A DNA stretch of 64,000 bases. It comes from OLB9 sp041392785. GTDB taxonomy: Bacteria > Bacteroidota > Bacteroidia > Chitinophagales > Saprospiraceae. The stretch spans positions 1 to 64,000 of the forward strand of contig JAWKLK010000009.1 of assembly GCA_041392785.1 (NCBI GenBank). Reading direction: 5' to 3'. The notes under the pieces were generated by a model. It was not told the origin of the DNA. It made no database searches and saw only the letters and a list, made by a program, of their open reading frames with translations. The translations under genes were made by a program, and so were the position numbers. Shown here in pieces: positions 8,711 to 20,063 of the stretch (position 1 is the stretch's first letter; each line of letters starts with the position of its first letter).

Positions 8711-8730
8711 ACCAAGTTTATAAGATTAAT

Positions 8731-8767
8731 AAAAAGCCTCATCATTTTTATGATGAGGCTTTTTTTA
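8731..8767. terminator. Bidirectional rho-independent terminator
   Basis: A perfect 10-bp stem (AGCCTCATCA / TGATGAGGCT) is flanked by A-run and T-run, so it works in both directions. It ends the Cys-rich gene on the plus strand and recO on the minus strand; the recO stop codon lies in its T-run. Confidence 0.88.
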
Positions 8768-9493
8768 TGTCATAAACACTTGACGTAAAATATCCAAGGC
8801 ATGCACATCAGTAAAGGCTGGTATGTGCATTTTGTAGTATAGGATCAATGACTCTAATAAAGATGACCTGATATTTCTTTCTATTTCCACTGTTTGTATT
8901 TCATTTATATTACTTCTTATGATGTGCATTAAGGCAGTACTCTCATGCTCGTTGAGTACATGCTTACTTAAGTAATTGGATGAAAAATTGCCATTTTCTA
9001 AATCAAACACATATCCTGCCCGAAATAGATCTGTAGATGGTCCAAATCCCAACATAAAGCTGAATTCAACTAGAAATAAATGTAGTATGGTATTTGGTAA
9101 CTTTGCTGTGGAATCGATATATGTTACATATTGTGTAATGAAATCATACAAAACATAATTTTCCTCTTTCTCCCTTATACTATTTCTACTTACTTCCATT
9201 ATAAAAAGTAGTGTGGTAGATTTAATCACATCAATCCCAACGTGCTCGTAGTGGTAAGCCAATTGTATATCTTTTATCCTATTCAGCTTTTCATCGGTTC
9301 TATTATAAGCCACAATACTTACGATGTTTCCTACTTGGTAGATAGATCCAGTAGGATTTTTACCTGATTTTCTTGCACCCGAAACTATATAAGATTTCAG
9401 TCCCTTTTCTCGTGTGAAAATATCACAAATCAAACTAGTCTCAGCATATTTTATTCTTCTGAATATGATGCCTTCAGTAGTAATAATATCCAT
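8765..9493 (-). CDS. recO: DNA repair protein RecO
   Basis: 242 aa, normal length. RecO works with RecR to load RecA on SSB-coated DNA in gap repair. The N-terminal OB-fold is recognisable from 'TEGIIFRRIKYAETSLICDIFTREKG' and 'SIYQVGNIVSIVAY' (residues ~5-70). The helical C-terminal domain follows ('FLVEFSFMLGFGP'). It is the last gene of an operon with the GH3 gene and a 99-aa protein (2-bp gap). It ends inside the shared terminator. Confidence 0.93.
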   Translation of the reverse strand: MDIITTEGIIFRRIKYAETSLICDIFTREKGLKSYIVSGARKSGKNPTGSIYQVGNIVSIVAYNRTDEKLNRIKDIQLAYHYEHVGIDVIKSTTLLFIMEVSRNSIREKEENYVLYDFITQYVTYIDSTAKLPNTILHLFLVEFSFMLGFGPSTDLFRAGYVFDLENGNFSSNYLSKHVLNEHESTALMHIIRSNINEIQTVEIERNIRSSLLESLILYYKMHIPAFTDVHALDILRQVFMT

Positions 9494-9495
9494 TC

Positions 9496-9795
9496 CTAAA
9501 AAATATAATCGGGATCGGTGATCGGCTTTACTTTAATTTGTTTCTTCACTTCAGCCCTTTCCTTTTGTCTCGTATAAATCAGTATTGCTAACTTGCGTGA
9601 GACTGTTTCATCTTGCTCTGTCATAAATGCTTGTTGAATGAATTTTTCACTTACATCCAATCTATACAATGAGCTGAACAGTAATCCTGTGTCCGAATTG
9701 AGTAGCTCTATCACTCTGTTTTCTATGACATCAATTATTTGTTCTGGATCAGATTGTGAGAAAATACTATCTGGAAATGGCGCAAACTCTTCCAT
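9496..9795 (-). CDS. Conserved-looking small protein between GH3 and recO
   Basis: 99 aa, cytosolic; I do not recognise the family. It is acidic at the N-terminus (MEEFAPFPDSIFSQSDPEQI) and helical in the middle ('VIENRVIELLNSDTGLLFSSLYRLDVSEKFIQQAFM'). It ends with a basic coil ('RQKERAEVKKQIKVKPI'). Its ATG directly follows the GH3 stop codon and its stop lies 2 bp before recO, so all three genes are probably translated from one message. Confidence 0.7.
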   Translation of the reverse strand: MEEFAPFPDSIFSQSDPEQIIDVIENRVIELLNSDTGLLFSSLYRLDVSEKFIQQAFMTEQDETVSRKLAILIYTRQKERAEVKKQIKVKPITDPDYIF

Positions 9796-11316
9796 TTAAT
9801 TTGATTGTAAAATAAAATCATTTAAAATATCAAGATATTGTCTAGAGTTGCACAATCTCGGAATTTTCGACTGGCCCCCTACCTTACCTTTGGACTTCAA
9901 CCAATTATGAAAAGTGCCTTTTGGCAATGGTTGAACAACCAGATTCTGCAAGGCTATATCTTTGGTACGTTTGGCATCATAATCAGAATTCAATTGCCTC
10001 AAATGCGCATCTAATGATTTGGCAAAGCCATCCAAATGTAAAGGCTGCTTATCAAATTCAATATACCATTCATGACCACCTTTAGCTCTATTTTCCATAA
10101 ATATAGGTCCTACAGTATAATCCACAATGGAAGCATGATGTTCAGAACAAGTTTTCTGTATGGCATTTTCAGCATTGTGAACCATTAATTCTTCACCAAA
10201 TATATTAATATAGTGCTTTGTCCTTCCAGAGACCTTTATTCTGTAAGGTGATTTTGAAACAAATTTTATCACATCACCAGGCATATATCTCCATAATCCC
10301 GATGATGTCGAAATAATGATAACATAATCCACATCCAATTCTACTTCATGTGGCAATAAGGTTTTTGGATTATTAGTATCAATTTCGTCTAATGGTAAAA
10401 ACTCATAAAATATTGCATTATCAAGAAGAAGTAACATCCCTGATTCATTTTCTCTATCTTGTACAGCAAAATAACCTTCTGAAGCATTGTAGACTTCATA
10501 ATATTTCAATCTGTTCTTAGGGAAAAATTCTTGAAATTGTTTTCGGTATGGGTCAAAACCTACACCTCCATGGAAATATGTCTGCAAATTTGGCCAAACT
10601 TCTTCCATTGAATTTTTTCCCGTTACTTCTAAAATTTTATTAAACAATACAATTGTCCATGTGGGCACTCCTGCAAACATAACGATATCATCTTCCTTAC
10701 AAATCTCCGCCATGCGTTGTATTTTCTCTTCCCAATCTGACAACAATGCAGTATCAAAGTCAGGACTATAAAAAGGCCTTCCTATGGCAGGCATTCTTGA
10801 CAATAAAATTGCAGAAACATCACCAATTTTGATCTCTTCACCTTGAGACTGCAAGGAACCACCCATGATAAGGTTTTTCCCATCAAATATTCTAGCATCA
10901 GGTTGGTTTCTATATAGAATGGAAATTGCATCCCAGCTTGCTGTCACATGATTTTCAAATAGATTATGGTCAGTGATAGGAATATACTTACTTTTATCAT
11001 TCGTGGTGCCACTAGATTTGGCAAACCATTGTACCTTACCAGGCCACAATTGATCTTCTTCATGTTGCATCATCTTATCGATAAATGGAAAAATATCTTC
11101 ATACGTTACTAAAGGCACTTCCTTCCTGAAGACATCCACAGAAACCATCCTTTTTATACCAAATTGACGACCATACTGTGTCAAAAACAAGTTTGACATA
11201 AGCATGGCGGAAACTTCATTTTGCAACTCGCTTGGTGTCTCATACATTTTCTGTATACGCAGAAACCTGTATTTTAAATACCCTTTAATGATAGTATTGA
11301 AAAAAGTATAGATCAT
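9796..11316 (-). CDS. GH3 auxin-responsive promoter family protein (acyl-adenylate-forming)
   Basis: 506 aa, the usual length for bacterial GH3 proteins. The family shares the acyl-adenylate fold, and its plant members conjugate amino acids to hormones. The ATP-binding 'AKSSGTTNDKSKYIP' (~100-117), 'YNASEGYFAVQD' (~278) and 'YVIIISTSSGLWRYMPGDVI' (~330-350) are characteristic. The substrate of the bacterial enzymes is unknown to me. It is first in the operon GH3-99 aa-recO. No signal peptide is evident; the basic amphipathic N-terminus (FFNTIIKGYLKYRFLRIQK) could associate with a membrane. Confidence 0.88.
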   Translation of the reverse strand: MIYTFFNTIIKGYLKYRFLRIQKMYETPSELQNEVSAMLMSNLFLTQYGRQFGIKRMVSVDVFRKEVPLVTYEDIFPFIDKMMQHEEDQLWPGKVQWFAKSSGTTNDKSKYIPITDHNLFENHVTASWDAISILYRNQPDARIFDGKNLIMGGSLQSQGEEIKIGDVSAILLSRMPAIGRPFYSPDFDTALLSDWEEKIQRMAEICKEDDIVMFAGVPTWTIVLFNKILEVTGKNSMEEVWPNLQTYFHGGVGFDPYRKQFQEFFPKNRLKYYEVYNASEGYFAVQDRENESGMLLLLDNAIFYEFLPLDEIDTNNPKTLLPHEVELDVDYVIIISTSSGLWRYMPGDVIKFVSKSPYRIKVSGRTKHYINIFGEELMVHNAENAIQKTCSEHHASIVDYTVGPIFMENRAKGGHEWYIEFDKQPLHLDGFAKSLDAHLRQLNSDYDAKRTKDIALQNLVVQPLPKGTFHNWLKSKGKVGGQSKIPRLCNSRQYLDILNDFILQSN

Positions 11317-11423
11317 ATGACACCTAATGGGTAAATATAGGCAGAATTTTTAAATGAGATTTGAAGAATAGACTATTTAAAATATATATTCAAATTAATT
11401 TAATCCATTACCTTTATTATTTG

Positions 11424-11431
11424 TAATTTTG
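11424..11431 (+). promoter_or_regulatory. -7 box (TAATTTTG) for the 11462 gene
   Basis: Exact TAnnTTTG match 31 bp before the ATG at 11462. Confidence 0.5.
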
Positions 11432-11461
11432 GAGCATTATCAGACTAATTAATATGCTTGT

Positions 11462-12151
11462 ATGAATTTTTATAGAAATATTATTATAGCTACGTTATTA
11501 CTTTCGATTGTCTCAATTGAAGGGATACAAGCACAATATACCAAAAAAGCATTGAATTATCGCCAATCTAGATTTGGTATAAAAATCATGGGTGGTATTA
11601 TCTCTCTGAGACCAGAAGTAGTTCACCTTGGAAAAAGTGATGATGTAGTGATCCACTCGATTGCGCTTGAAAAAACCCAACCTCAATCCTCATTTGGGGT
11701 ATTCGCATACCGAAAAATTGGTTGGCTGTATGGTGATTTTTCAGCCATGTATGCTAGACATGGGATGATATTTGAAGTAACAAGTTATTCAGAAGAAAAT
11801 ACGCCTACTAGAACCCTAGCAGAACAGTTTGGGTACTTAGATCTGCAAGTTATGGGTGGGCTGACGTTAAATGGCTTTAGAATAGGCGTTGGTCCTGTCA
11901 TGCATATTTTGGGTTACCATGATTCAGACTTGAATACATTGGATAATTATGTTCAAAAGCTCAGAAGTGTTTCATTTGGTTTTAGCGGTAGTATCGGATA
12001 TGAAATAGAACGCGTTGCATTGGAATTCAAATTTGATAAGGCTTTCAGAACTATTGGCGATCATATTTATTCCGGAACACGTAAATCCCATTTTTTAGAA
12101 ACACCAGATGCATTTTCATTATTATTGAGCATTACCTTATTTAAGCCCTGA
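11462..12151 (+). CDS. Outer-membrane beta-barrel-like protein, unknown role
   Basis: 229 aa with a signal peptide ending in GIQAQ. The mature chain is rich in alternating beta-strands with Gly and aromatic residues ('LTLNGFRIGVGPVMHILGYH', 'SVSFGFSGSIGYEIERVALEF') and ends in a short strand with terminal 'SLLLSITLFKP'. This resembles the small outer-membrane beta-barrel proteins common in Bacteroidota, but no specific family is assigned. Its last 15 bp overlap the end of the convergent EI24 gene. Confidence 0.65.
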   Translation: MNFYRNIIIATLLLSIVSIEGIQAQYTKKALNYRQSRFGIKIMGGIISLRPEVVHLGKSDDVVIHSIALEKTQPQSSFGVFAYRKIGWLYGDFSAMYARHGMIFEVTSYSEENTPTRTLAEQFGYLDLQVMGGLTLNGFRIGVGPVMHILGYHDSDLNTLDNYVQKLRSVSFGFSGSIGYEIERVALEFKFDKAFRTIGDHIYSGTRKSHFLETPDAFSLLLSITLFKP

Positions 12152-12862
12152 TTTAATGAAATATAATGTTGCAGAAACCGTAGCAACATATGGAGCCAAT
12201 ATCATTCCAAAAATGGGAATAGCAAATAAAACACTAAATATACTGCCTATTCCTATTGCCGCCCATTTATTTTTATACACAACAGGAATTGTTTGTGAAA
12301 AAGAATGATGTCTCTCAAGGTAAAAATCCATAAAGCCAAAGCCTAGAAAATATGTTTGAACCATAAATAATAAAGGCACGGTCACAACCTGTAACCCTAG
12401 TATAAAACTCAAGAGAAAAAGCAAAATCGAAATGGTTATTTCCTTTATTATATTCCTACCATTTATCCTTACAGCTCTGATAGCACTGTTCATGATATTT
12501 ACTCCGGTAGTTCCTTGAATTTTATGACTATAAGACTTTTCTATCTTCTCAGAAATAAAACTTAACAGTGGGCTCAAAGTGATCAATAAAAGATACTTGA
12601 ATACTAATAAACAAATGATGATCCAAGCTATGGTAAGAAGTACGGTATACAACGTAGTTTCATAAGTCCATGTAATAGGAATCCAAGATGCCAATAACAC
12701 CGAAAAATGTCCCATTCCGAAATAACCAAGTGCAATCACGATGGCAAAAAGTAACATTGCTAGACATCCGGACAATAAAACATAAATCCATACATCCTTT
12801 TTCCAAATTTCAGAAATAGACTGTAAAGCTATACTTAAGACCTGAATAATCTGATGCAACAT
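12137..12862 (-). CDS. EI24 / CysZ-like integral membrane protein
   Basis: 241 aa inner-membrane protein with about four to five hydrophobic segments (~25-47, 68-93, 140-165, 198-232) and the EI24 family pattern, including 'YFLGFGFMDFYLERHHSF' and 'IPIFGMILAPYVATVSATLYFI'. CysZ of enterobacteria, in the same family, is a sulfate permease. Whether that role holds here is unknown. It follows the frameshifted CHU_C gene by 2 bp and is probably co-transcribed with it. Confidence 0.75.
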   Translation of the reverse strand: MLHQIIQVLSIALQSISEIWKKDVWIYVLLSGCLAMLLFAIVIALGYFGMGHFSVLLASWIPITWTYETTLYTVLLTIAWIIICLLVFKYLLLITLSPLLSFISEKIEKSYSHKIQGTTGVNIMNSAIRAVRINGRNIIKEITISILLFLLSFILGLQVVTVPLLFMVQTYFLGFGFMDFYLERHHSFSQTIPVVYKNKWAAIGIGSIFSVLFAIPIFGMILAPYVATVSATLYFIKSGLK

Positions 12863-12864
12863 AG

Positions 12865-15800
12865 TTATCGCAATAGAGTCAAGCTTCCTGTCAAATATTC
12901 AGGGCTGGAAACATTGGTTTTTATGACATCCACTTTATATACATACACCCCTTCTTCTGCATTTTGACCTCCAAATCTTCCATCCCAACCATCAGTAAGA
13001 GATGGGTTTTCCTTATAATAAACCAAATTTCCCCATCTATCAAAAATGGATATCCCGCTAATAATTCCTGCAAATTTATCAGGTACAACAATGACAAATT
13101 TATCGTTTTTATTATCTTCATTTGGTGTAAAAATATTTGGAATTACCAATTCTGCTTGATCTACTCTCAGTTGAATGATATCAGTTTCTGTACATTCCAC
13201 ACCAAAATGATAGGTGAAGCTATAAATTGTGGTTTGAACAGGGCTAACAATGGGATCAAAACATATCAAACAGCTCAAGTCTGTACCTCCACTCCATGAA
13301 TAATCATAGATTGAAGACAAGTCACCGTTAGCATTCAACTGATATCTACCATCACTCAACTCTGTCGAATCCAAATATACATTCGGTATCTCAAACTGGG
13401 GAATCAACACAGTTGTTGTGTCCACACAGTTTCCATTAGATGTAATTTTGTAAAAAACTGAATTTGATTCAATATCGATAGTAAATGGTAAATCTACTCC
13501 AACATAGAGATCATTTTCGATCTGTATGTCATATGGACCAATATCATTTGCATTTAAAATTTGTAAACTACTTACCCCATTATCACAATTAAAAATTGTT
13601 TCTAATTCACTTTCGAAATCAATAAATTGTATTTCAACTCTTTGTATTGAATCACATCCAAGATACGAAGCTCCAGCTAAGGTGACACTGCCCGACGGAT
13701 TGGACTTGTCAAATCGAATTCCATTTATATCAATAAAAAAACTGTCATCACAAGTAGTAATAGTTGTTTTTCCCTCAGATGCTGCTATATTTTCAAAGGT
13801 GATATTGACATTTACAATACTATCACATCCATTAGATCCTGCACGCATTAAAGTGACAGTTCCAGAAGGATTAGAAAGATTAAACACTTGATTTCCAACT
13901 AAAATAGATTGCGAACCACTACAAAGGGTTGTGTCAAGATTCCCCACTAAACTTTGTAGAAATGTAAGATTCACATTATACATAGAATCACACCCTATGG
14001 TATTTGAGACTAATGTTTGACCTGATGGATTGGATTGATCATACACATCAGCGCCAATAGTATATGAATCTCCTGGACAAAGTGTAATGTCTAGATTAGC
14101 GGTTTCCAGTCCCCCAACCGAAATATTTATGGATTGATTGTATACAAAAGTACAAGAATTCGTGTAATCTATACTATCCAAAATCAATGTGTGATTTCCT
14201 ATTGGAAGATTGTTAAAATTATACATCTTTTGACTATCACTCTCAAACTGTATATTTCTATTATTAAGATTAATTGTAAGTGCTTCGTAGTATTTTACAT
14301 TATTTTCGGTTGTTAATGTAAAGTACAAGGTGGAATTATTGGTTACAATATTTGGTATGTCAATGACACCAGATTCTCCTACACAAAAAACCACTGCGTT
14401 ACTAAGATTTAAAACAGGTTGTGACAAAACTTCCAATGTGATTTCAGCTTGATCTTCAGGACAAATTATACCATCACCCACTTTATATAGAAAAGTAACA
14501 CTTGCAGCATTGTTTGGAACTGTATAGGAGCCTCCTTGAACTTCCACTCCATTCATAAAGAACTTGCCGCCTTGATCTGCAAGCAAAACAAAATCCGACA
14601 GGTCTATAGTTGTATTGGCACATACTTGAGTTACCACATCTTCTCCGCAGTTAGGAATTTGTTATAGTCAAGTTCAATAATGCAGTGTCCGACTGACATG
14701 GACTAAGGTTGCTCACGATATGCCTGAATGTATAGGCGCCATTAGCTATCCCAGCTGTATTCCAAGTGCTACCAGAAAATCCCATTATCGTTCCAACCGA
14801 TTCAAATTTTCCACTGCCATGGTTTGTAGATACATAATCTTGAAGGTCTATTGTAGCTCCTTGACAAATAGATGAAGTCACATCTGATCCTGCTGCTAGA
14901 AACCCTTGAATGGCTAAAGAAATCATTGCTGTATCTCCTATACAACTCCCAGAATCAACGACGTAAAGCAAATCAAATGTACCTGTATTGGTATTCAGTA
15001 ATTTGGCTTGTGAAGGATTAGATACATCAATATTTATTCCAGTAGGAATCACCCATTGGCCACCTAAATCATGAGTCCCTAATAACATGGAAAGATTTAT
15101 TGCAGCGGTATTTTGATTACATATGGCAACGGAATTATCATTACCTGCATTATTTTGTTTTAATATTTCAAGACTTATTTCAGCGGTATCCGAACCGCAC
15201 AGTGGGTCATTAATAATGTAATAAAATGTAAAATTTCCTATATTTAAATTTCCAAAGTTATAGGTATTGGGATCAATAACGTTATTATTAAAATACCAAT
15301 TACACTCCGCTATTTGCATTACTATCAAGATAGGACGACAAATCAAAATTAGCAGCATTTTCTTTGCATAGCATTGCACTATTATCTGATCCAGCTGATA
15401 TTTGACCTGTACTTATGGTATGCATAGTACTACCTTTACATCCATTTTGATCCGTGACCGTCAATGTGAAGTCTAATACAGTAGTAATATTACTCACAGT
15501 AATGGACTGTGTTGTTTCTGAATTTGACCAAATGTAGATGCTGCTGGAGAAGCAGTTAGTGTCACTGAACCTCCTACACATACCAAATCTGCTCCTGAAA
15601 TGTCAGGTATTGGCAAGGCATTAACTTGCAATGTAATCACTTTGGTAATGTTTGAACAAGGTCCTGAAACACCATCAGGGTCCTCAGTAGTTATAGAAAA
15701 ACTTACCGTCTTTCCTATATCATCGGGATCTGGAGTATATGAAATTCTTGCAGGTGAATTCATAAAAACATTTTGATTTAGCTGGCCTGCACCGGTAGTA

Positions 15801-18571
15801 GTAACTCCTAAGATATTACTATTTGTAAATTGGACATCTGAAAAATTTATAGTCGTTACCCCGCAAGTAGAATAAGTCAATGGGGTTACATTTAATGTTT
15901 GCACTATTGCACAGCCGCAATTGACATCTATAGCAACTGGCTTTGAAACACAACCTGTTGTATCATTTTTTGCAGTTATTTGATAGGTTTTATTATCTAA
16001 AGATGCAAAAATCGAATCATCTTGAAAAGGAAATGTATCTATTTTGAAAGAATATCCATCACCAAATGGGGTAAATACTATGATTTGACCATTACCTTCT
16101 CCCAATGTACAATCTACCGCTAGCAAGGGAGATTGTACAGTATCTGCTATAGTAATATGTAGACTCTCTTCTGCAACTACGCAATTTTGATCTACATCAG
16201 GATCAAAAAGGTACAATGTCACCGTAGTATCAATTTCTGTTCCTGGTGTTAGGTAAGGAGTTCCGGCTATTGGATTGTAATAATATGCTGTATTTAGTGT
16301 GACACCCATGCCAGTAATTGGAGGCAGAATATAAGATGTACAAACTGTTGTATCAGAAACTGCATTATACTGAATTACTGGAAGAATGTCAATATCAATC
16401 ATTATCTCATTCTCACACCCACTCACCTCATCATAAATATACAGTGTCAAATCGCTGAATATCTCTTGACCTGGAAAATATTGAGTCCCTGTACCGCCTG
16501 TACCAGTATAGTAAGACACATCAGGTGAAAGATTCTGACCTGTAATATCTGGCAAAACCACTGAATTACAAGATGGCTCAATAATAGGTGAATCTATAAG
16601 TGGTGCTTGAAACACTGTGATATCCACTTGATCCCCATAAGTATTAAAATTAGGGCATCCCGGATTTAACTGGACAGATTGTAATTGAAAAGTCGTCGAT
16701 CCCGAAATCGGCACTTGCAAAGTCGTAAAGTTGTTGACAATACCAGTATAAGTAGTGGCATTCACCACATCAAAAACGGTTACTTCATAATCAAAATTAT
16801 CACCAAAAATAAAAGACAAGTCCACATTAGGTGTGATTACGCAGATATCACAAGTAACAGAGTTTGATGCCGCACAAACCATGCTAATAAAACTTGGCTG
16901 ATTATTCTGAACAAATAAATTTATAGGAATGGCGGATGATTCGCAGCTACCATTACTTACCGAGGCATAGACAATGGTAGGAAGAGAAACAAAATTGGAA
17001 GGATTAGAAATTGGCCCAGTGCCATCAGAGTTTAACCACCAATTTACTGTACCTGAGCCACCTCCTAAAATAGTGCTTTCCAGTGTAGTTAAATCAAAAT
17101 CTCCTTCTCCATTAACATCAGGACACACCGTTAATGGTCCAGCATTATTTGCAATTGGGGCTCCTGTCAAAGTCAAATTGAAATCACCACTAGCTGTTCC
17201 CATGCAACCATTTGCATCTGTGATGTCCAACAATGATATCGTACCACTACCTGAAAAAATAGTTGGTATACTCAAAGTCAACGTGCCGGGATCAAATAAT
17301 GGCACCAATCCTTGATAACAGATTGTGATTACATCAGATGCCGTCACTCCAGGAATAGAAAAATTGAATGCACCAGGATTAGCTACTAAATCGATGTCAT
17401 ATGTACCTGACCCACCTGAGAAACTAAAACTGAATGTTGTACATTGATCAGGGCATAACACATCATTTCCATTTAATGTCCCAGTAGGACCGTCTAAGAT
17501 TGTAACATCTTCAGAATGAGTATCAGGACATGCACCGTTTGTCGTATATTCTATGGTATAAGTATCACCGCCCATAGCTCCAGAGATGATCCCTGTGGCA
17601 GGATCGATTGAGATGCCGCCACCTGGATCAGGATTCAAAGCAAAAGCACCACCTGGAGTGATAATGCCTATCGGCCCATTTGTAGCTCCAGCACAAAAAT
17701 CATCAAATGCAAAAGTAGCATCATCTAGAGGATTGACAATTAACACCATATCATCATTTGCAGTTGGACAGCCTGGATACACAGGATTAGATGTATAGGT
17801 CAAGGTAACGGATGTATTTACTTCACTGATATCTGGTGTGTATAAAGGCGTTGGGATCATGTTATCATCAAATGTCCCTATACCGCCACTCCAAACACCT
17901 ACGCCAATACCGTCAATCATTGTAGGTATATTTACACAGGCAATTTTATCAGGTCCTGCTGAAATATCTGTGTCAGCTGTAATAACAAGATTCGAAAATT
18001 TAAAAATTTCATGGCTTGCTTTGTTAGATCCATAGACTCTAATCGACAAAGTACTACCATTTAGTGGGCCGATATTCCAAGTACCAGTAAAGTCAGCTTC
18101 TGTAGTGCCATGGACATATAAATCTTGAATTGGGACTCCATCCAATATATAATAAAAAACTATTTGGTCATGACTATTATCTACAATGGTATTAGTACAC
18201 CCAAAAACAGGCGCCCCTGGCGAATCATCTTCAAAGGCTCCAGATGTCAACATCCCCAAATAATCAAAACTTACCATTATATTAGAATATTGAGAAATGT
18301 CTATTTGAGCAAATTCAAAATATGAATTAAAATCACCTCCCGCTGCACAGCAAGATGCACCGTCAATATTTTGAATGATAAATTCACTACCTACCACACC
18401 AAATTGTGATGTACCACCTCCGCACAACACACCTACTTGATCTACAACAGGTAGGCATCCAGGCAAAGCATCTGCTATAGTTATGTTTTGTTGAGCTTTC
18501 AAATCTAGGAAAACCACAATCAAGAAACAACCCGCTACAATTTTGATGTAATTCAAACAATTCTCAAACAT
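12865..18571 (-). pseudogene. Giant T9SS type B (CHU_C) surface protein, broken by three frameshifts
   Basis: One gene of ~1,900 codons is split over four ORFs: 15494-18571, 15300-15581, 14651-15379 and 12865-14637. It begins with a signal peptide ending in LKAQQ. It continues through Ig-like and SprB-like adhesin modules, then repeats of the type 'GCDS..NV.ITF' (e.g. 'NPSGTVTLMRAGSNGCDSI'). It ends in the gliding-motility-associated CHU_C domain ('ISIFDRWGNLVYY', 'WDGRFGGQNAEEGVYVYKV', stop 12865). The frame changes lie near 15540 (ASTFGQ should read ASYIWSNSETTQSITV), near 15305 (SGV then NWYFNNNVID) and near 14645 (TITN then IPNCGEDVVTQVC). Each is mended by one base. Expected role: large cell-surface adhesin exported by T9SS. 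It lies 3 bp after the PhoD-like gene. Confidence 0.85.
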
Positions 18572-18574
18572 CTA

Positions 18575-19864
18575 CTAATTTATTTTATATGCAAAAATTT
18601 GATTTCCTTCTTTGTCGATAAATTCAACTACTAAACTCCTATTATTCTTCTTGCCTTTGATAGATATTTTAGCATAATTTCTTACAGCAATCATACTTCC
18701 TTCCACCCGTAAATGATTTGGTTCATCCTTGTGGTCATACGTAGTAGATGTGATAGCAGAAGACGTCACATCATAGATAATATTTCCTTTATCTGTCACA
18801 AGCTTTGTTATCTCAGAATGGTGACGGTCTCCTGTAAGGAATATCACATTGGTGATATTATTTTCATCAATAAAATCAATAATTTCCTGTCTTTCTTCAG
18901 TATAATTGGCAAAGTTCTCAAATCCTGCAAAATCACTTAAAAATTGCCCGCCGACCGCAATAAATTTATATTGGGTCGGTGCTGAAAGCAATGCTTCTTT
19001 TAACCAATATTTTTGTTGATCTCCTAGTATTGTTCCTTGTTTATCCACTGTTCTGTACCATCTATTGTCCAAAAGAAAAAAAGAACAGTCATTCCAAATA
19101 AAAGATGAGGTAATTCCTTCGGTATGTCCAGCGCCATAGGATTCAGATGGCCAAAAATCCTGAAATGCATCGAGAGAATGTTTTTTTAACGGATATGTCC
19201 AATCACTATCATTAGGCCCATAATCATGGTCATCCCAAATAGCATAGTGTGCCATTTTACTCAATAAAGGCTGCAATTCAGGCAATCTGCGAGTGTGACT
19301 TTGTCTATAATAAATACCTCTCCTGCTCTCAAAATCCCCTTCTCGCAAGTAGGTATTATCACCAAGCCAAAGCATAAAATCTGCTGTGTCTTTTGCCATG
19401 TGTGATAAAATCTCATAAGATCCGCCGTAAGGTTTTCCTGGCCTGTCTTGAATGCTATCATTAATATACAAACAAGACCCTGTTAAAAAACTAAAATCAG
19501 GAGCATCCGTCCTAAATCTCCAATGATGTGGAGTTTTAAACATATGCAGTGGCGTGAGCTTAGTATTTCCAGCAATTATTCTGTATTGATAGGTAGTATT
19601 TTCTTTCAAGGGAAATAAATGCCACGTGACAATAAATTCATTAGATGGCTTAGCCTTTTTTATTTCTGACTGATAAACGACGGGGGAACCTACTTCCGAA
19701 TATTCAATATGAAGCTTCGCTTTTTCTTTTACTTGAACCCAGATGGTGACATCTTTGGTTGTCATGGGTCCTAGCATCGGACCACTCAAAATTAAGTTGT
19801 TTATCTGTCCATTAGTATGCAGGTAAACTAACAATAATCCCAAAATACTTACATAAAATCTCAT
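18575..19864 (-). CDS. PhoD-like alkaline phosphatase / phosphodiesterase
   Basis: 429 aa with a signal peptide (MRFYVSILGLLLVYLHTNGQ). An N-terminal fibronectin-like domain (~22-105; 'TIWVQVKEKAKLHIEY', 'ENTTYQYRIIAGN') precedes a metallophosphatase domain. Metal-site motifs are 'TGSCLYIND', 'MLWLGDNTYLREGD', 'YAIWDDHDYGPND', 'VGGQFL' and 'FLTGDRHHSEI'. This is the PhoD family, exported Ca/Fe phosphatases or phosphodiesterases that release phosphate from esters; some relatives are phospholipase D-like. It is probably first in a unit with the CHU_C gene (3 bp) and EI24. No Pho-box is evident, and no T9SS tail is seen, so a periplasmic location is likely. Confidence 0.88.
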   Translation of the reverse strand: MRFYVSILGLLLVYLHTNGQINNLILSGPMLGPMTTKDVTIWVQVKEKAKLHIEYSEVGSPVVYQSEIKKAKPSNEFIVTWHLFPLKENTTYQYRIIAGNTKLTPLHMFKTPHHWRFRTDAPDFSFLTGSCLYINDSIQDRPGKPYGGSYEILSHMAKDTADFMLWLGDNTYLREGDFESRRGIYYRQSHTRRLPELQPLLSKMAHYAIWDDHDYGPNDSDWTYPLKKHSLDAFQDFWPSESYGAGHTEGITSSFIWNDCSFFLLDNRWYRTVDKQGTILGDQQKYWLKEALLSAPTQYKFIAVGGQFLSDFAGFENFANYTEERQEIIDFIDENNITNVIFLTGDRHHSEITKLVTDKGNIIYDVTSSAITSTTYDHKDEPNHLRVEGSMIAVRNYAKISIKGKKNNRSLVVEFIDKEGNQIFAYKIN

Positions 19865-20063
19865 CCGTTGGTCAACTCAAATCAGCCCCAAGATACATCT
19901 TTTTATGATGTAATTTAGAATACAATATTATTTGATAATAAAAATTTAATGCTGAAAATCTCTTATGACATCCCATAATATAAATACTATGTATGAAATT
20001 GTAAAGTTTTAAGGTATAACTGAATATTTAATATTTATAATAAATTTCAAAAATTATATGCAA

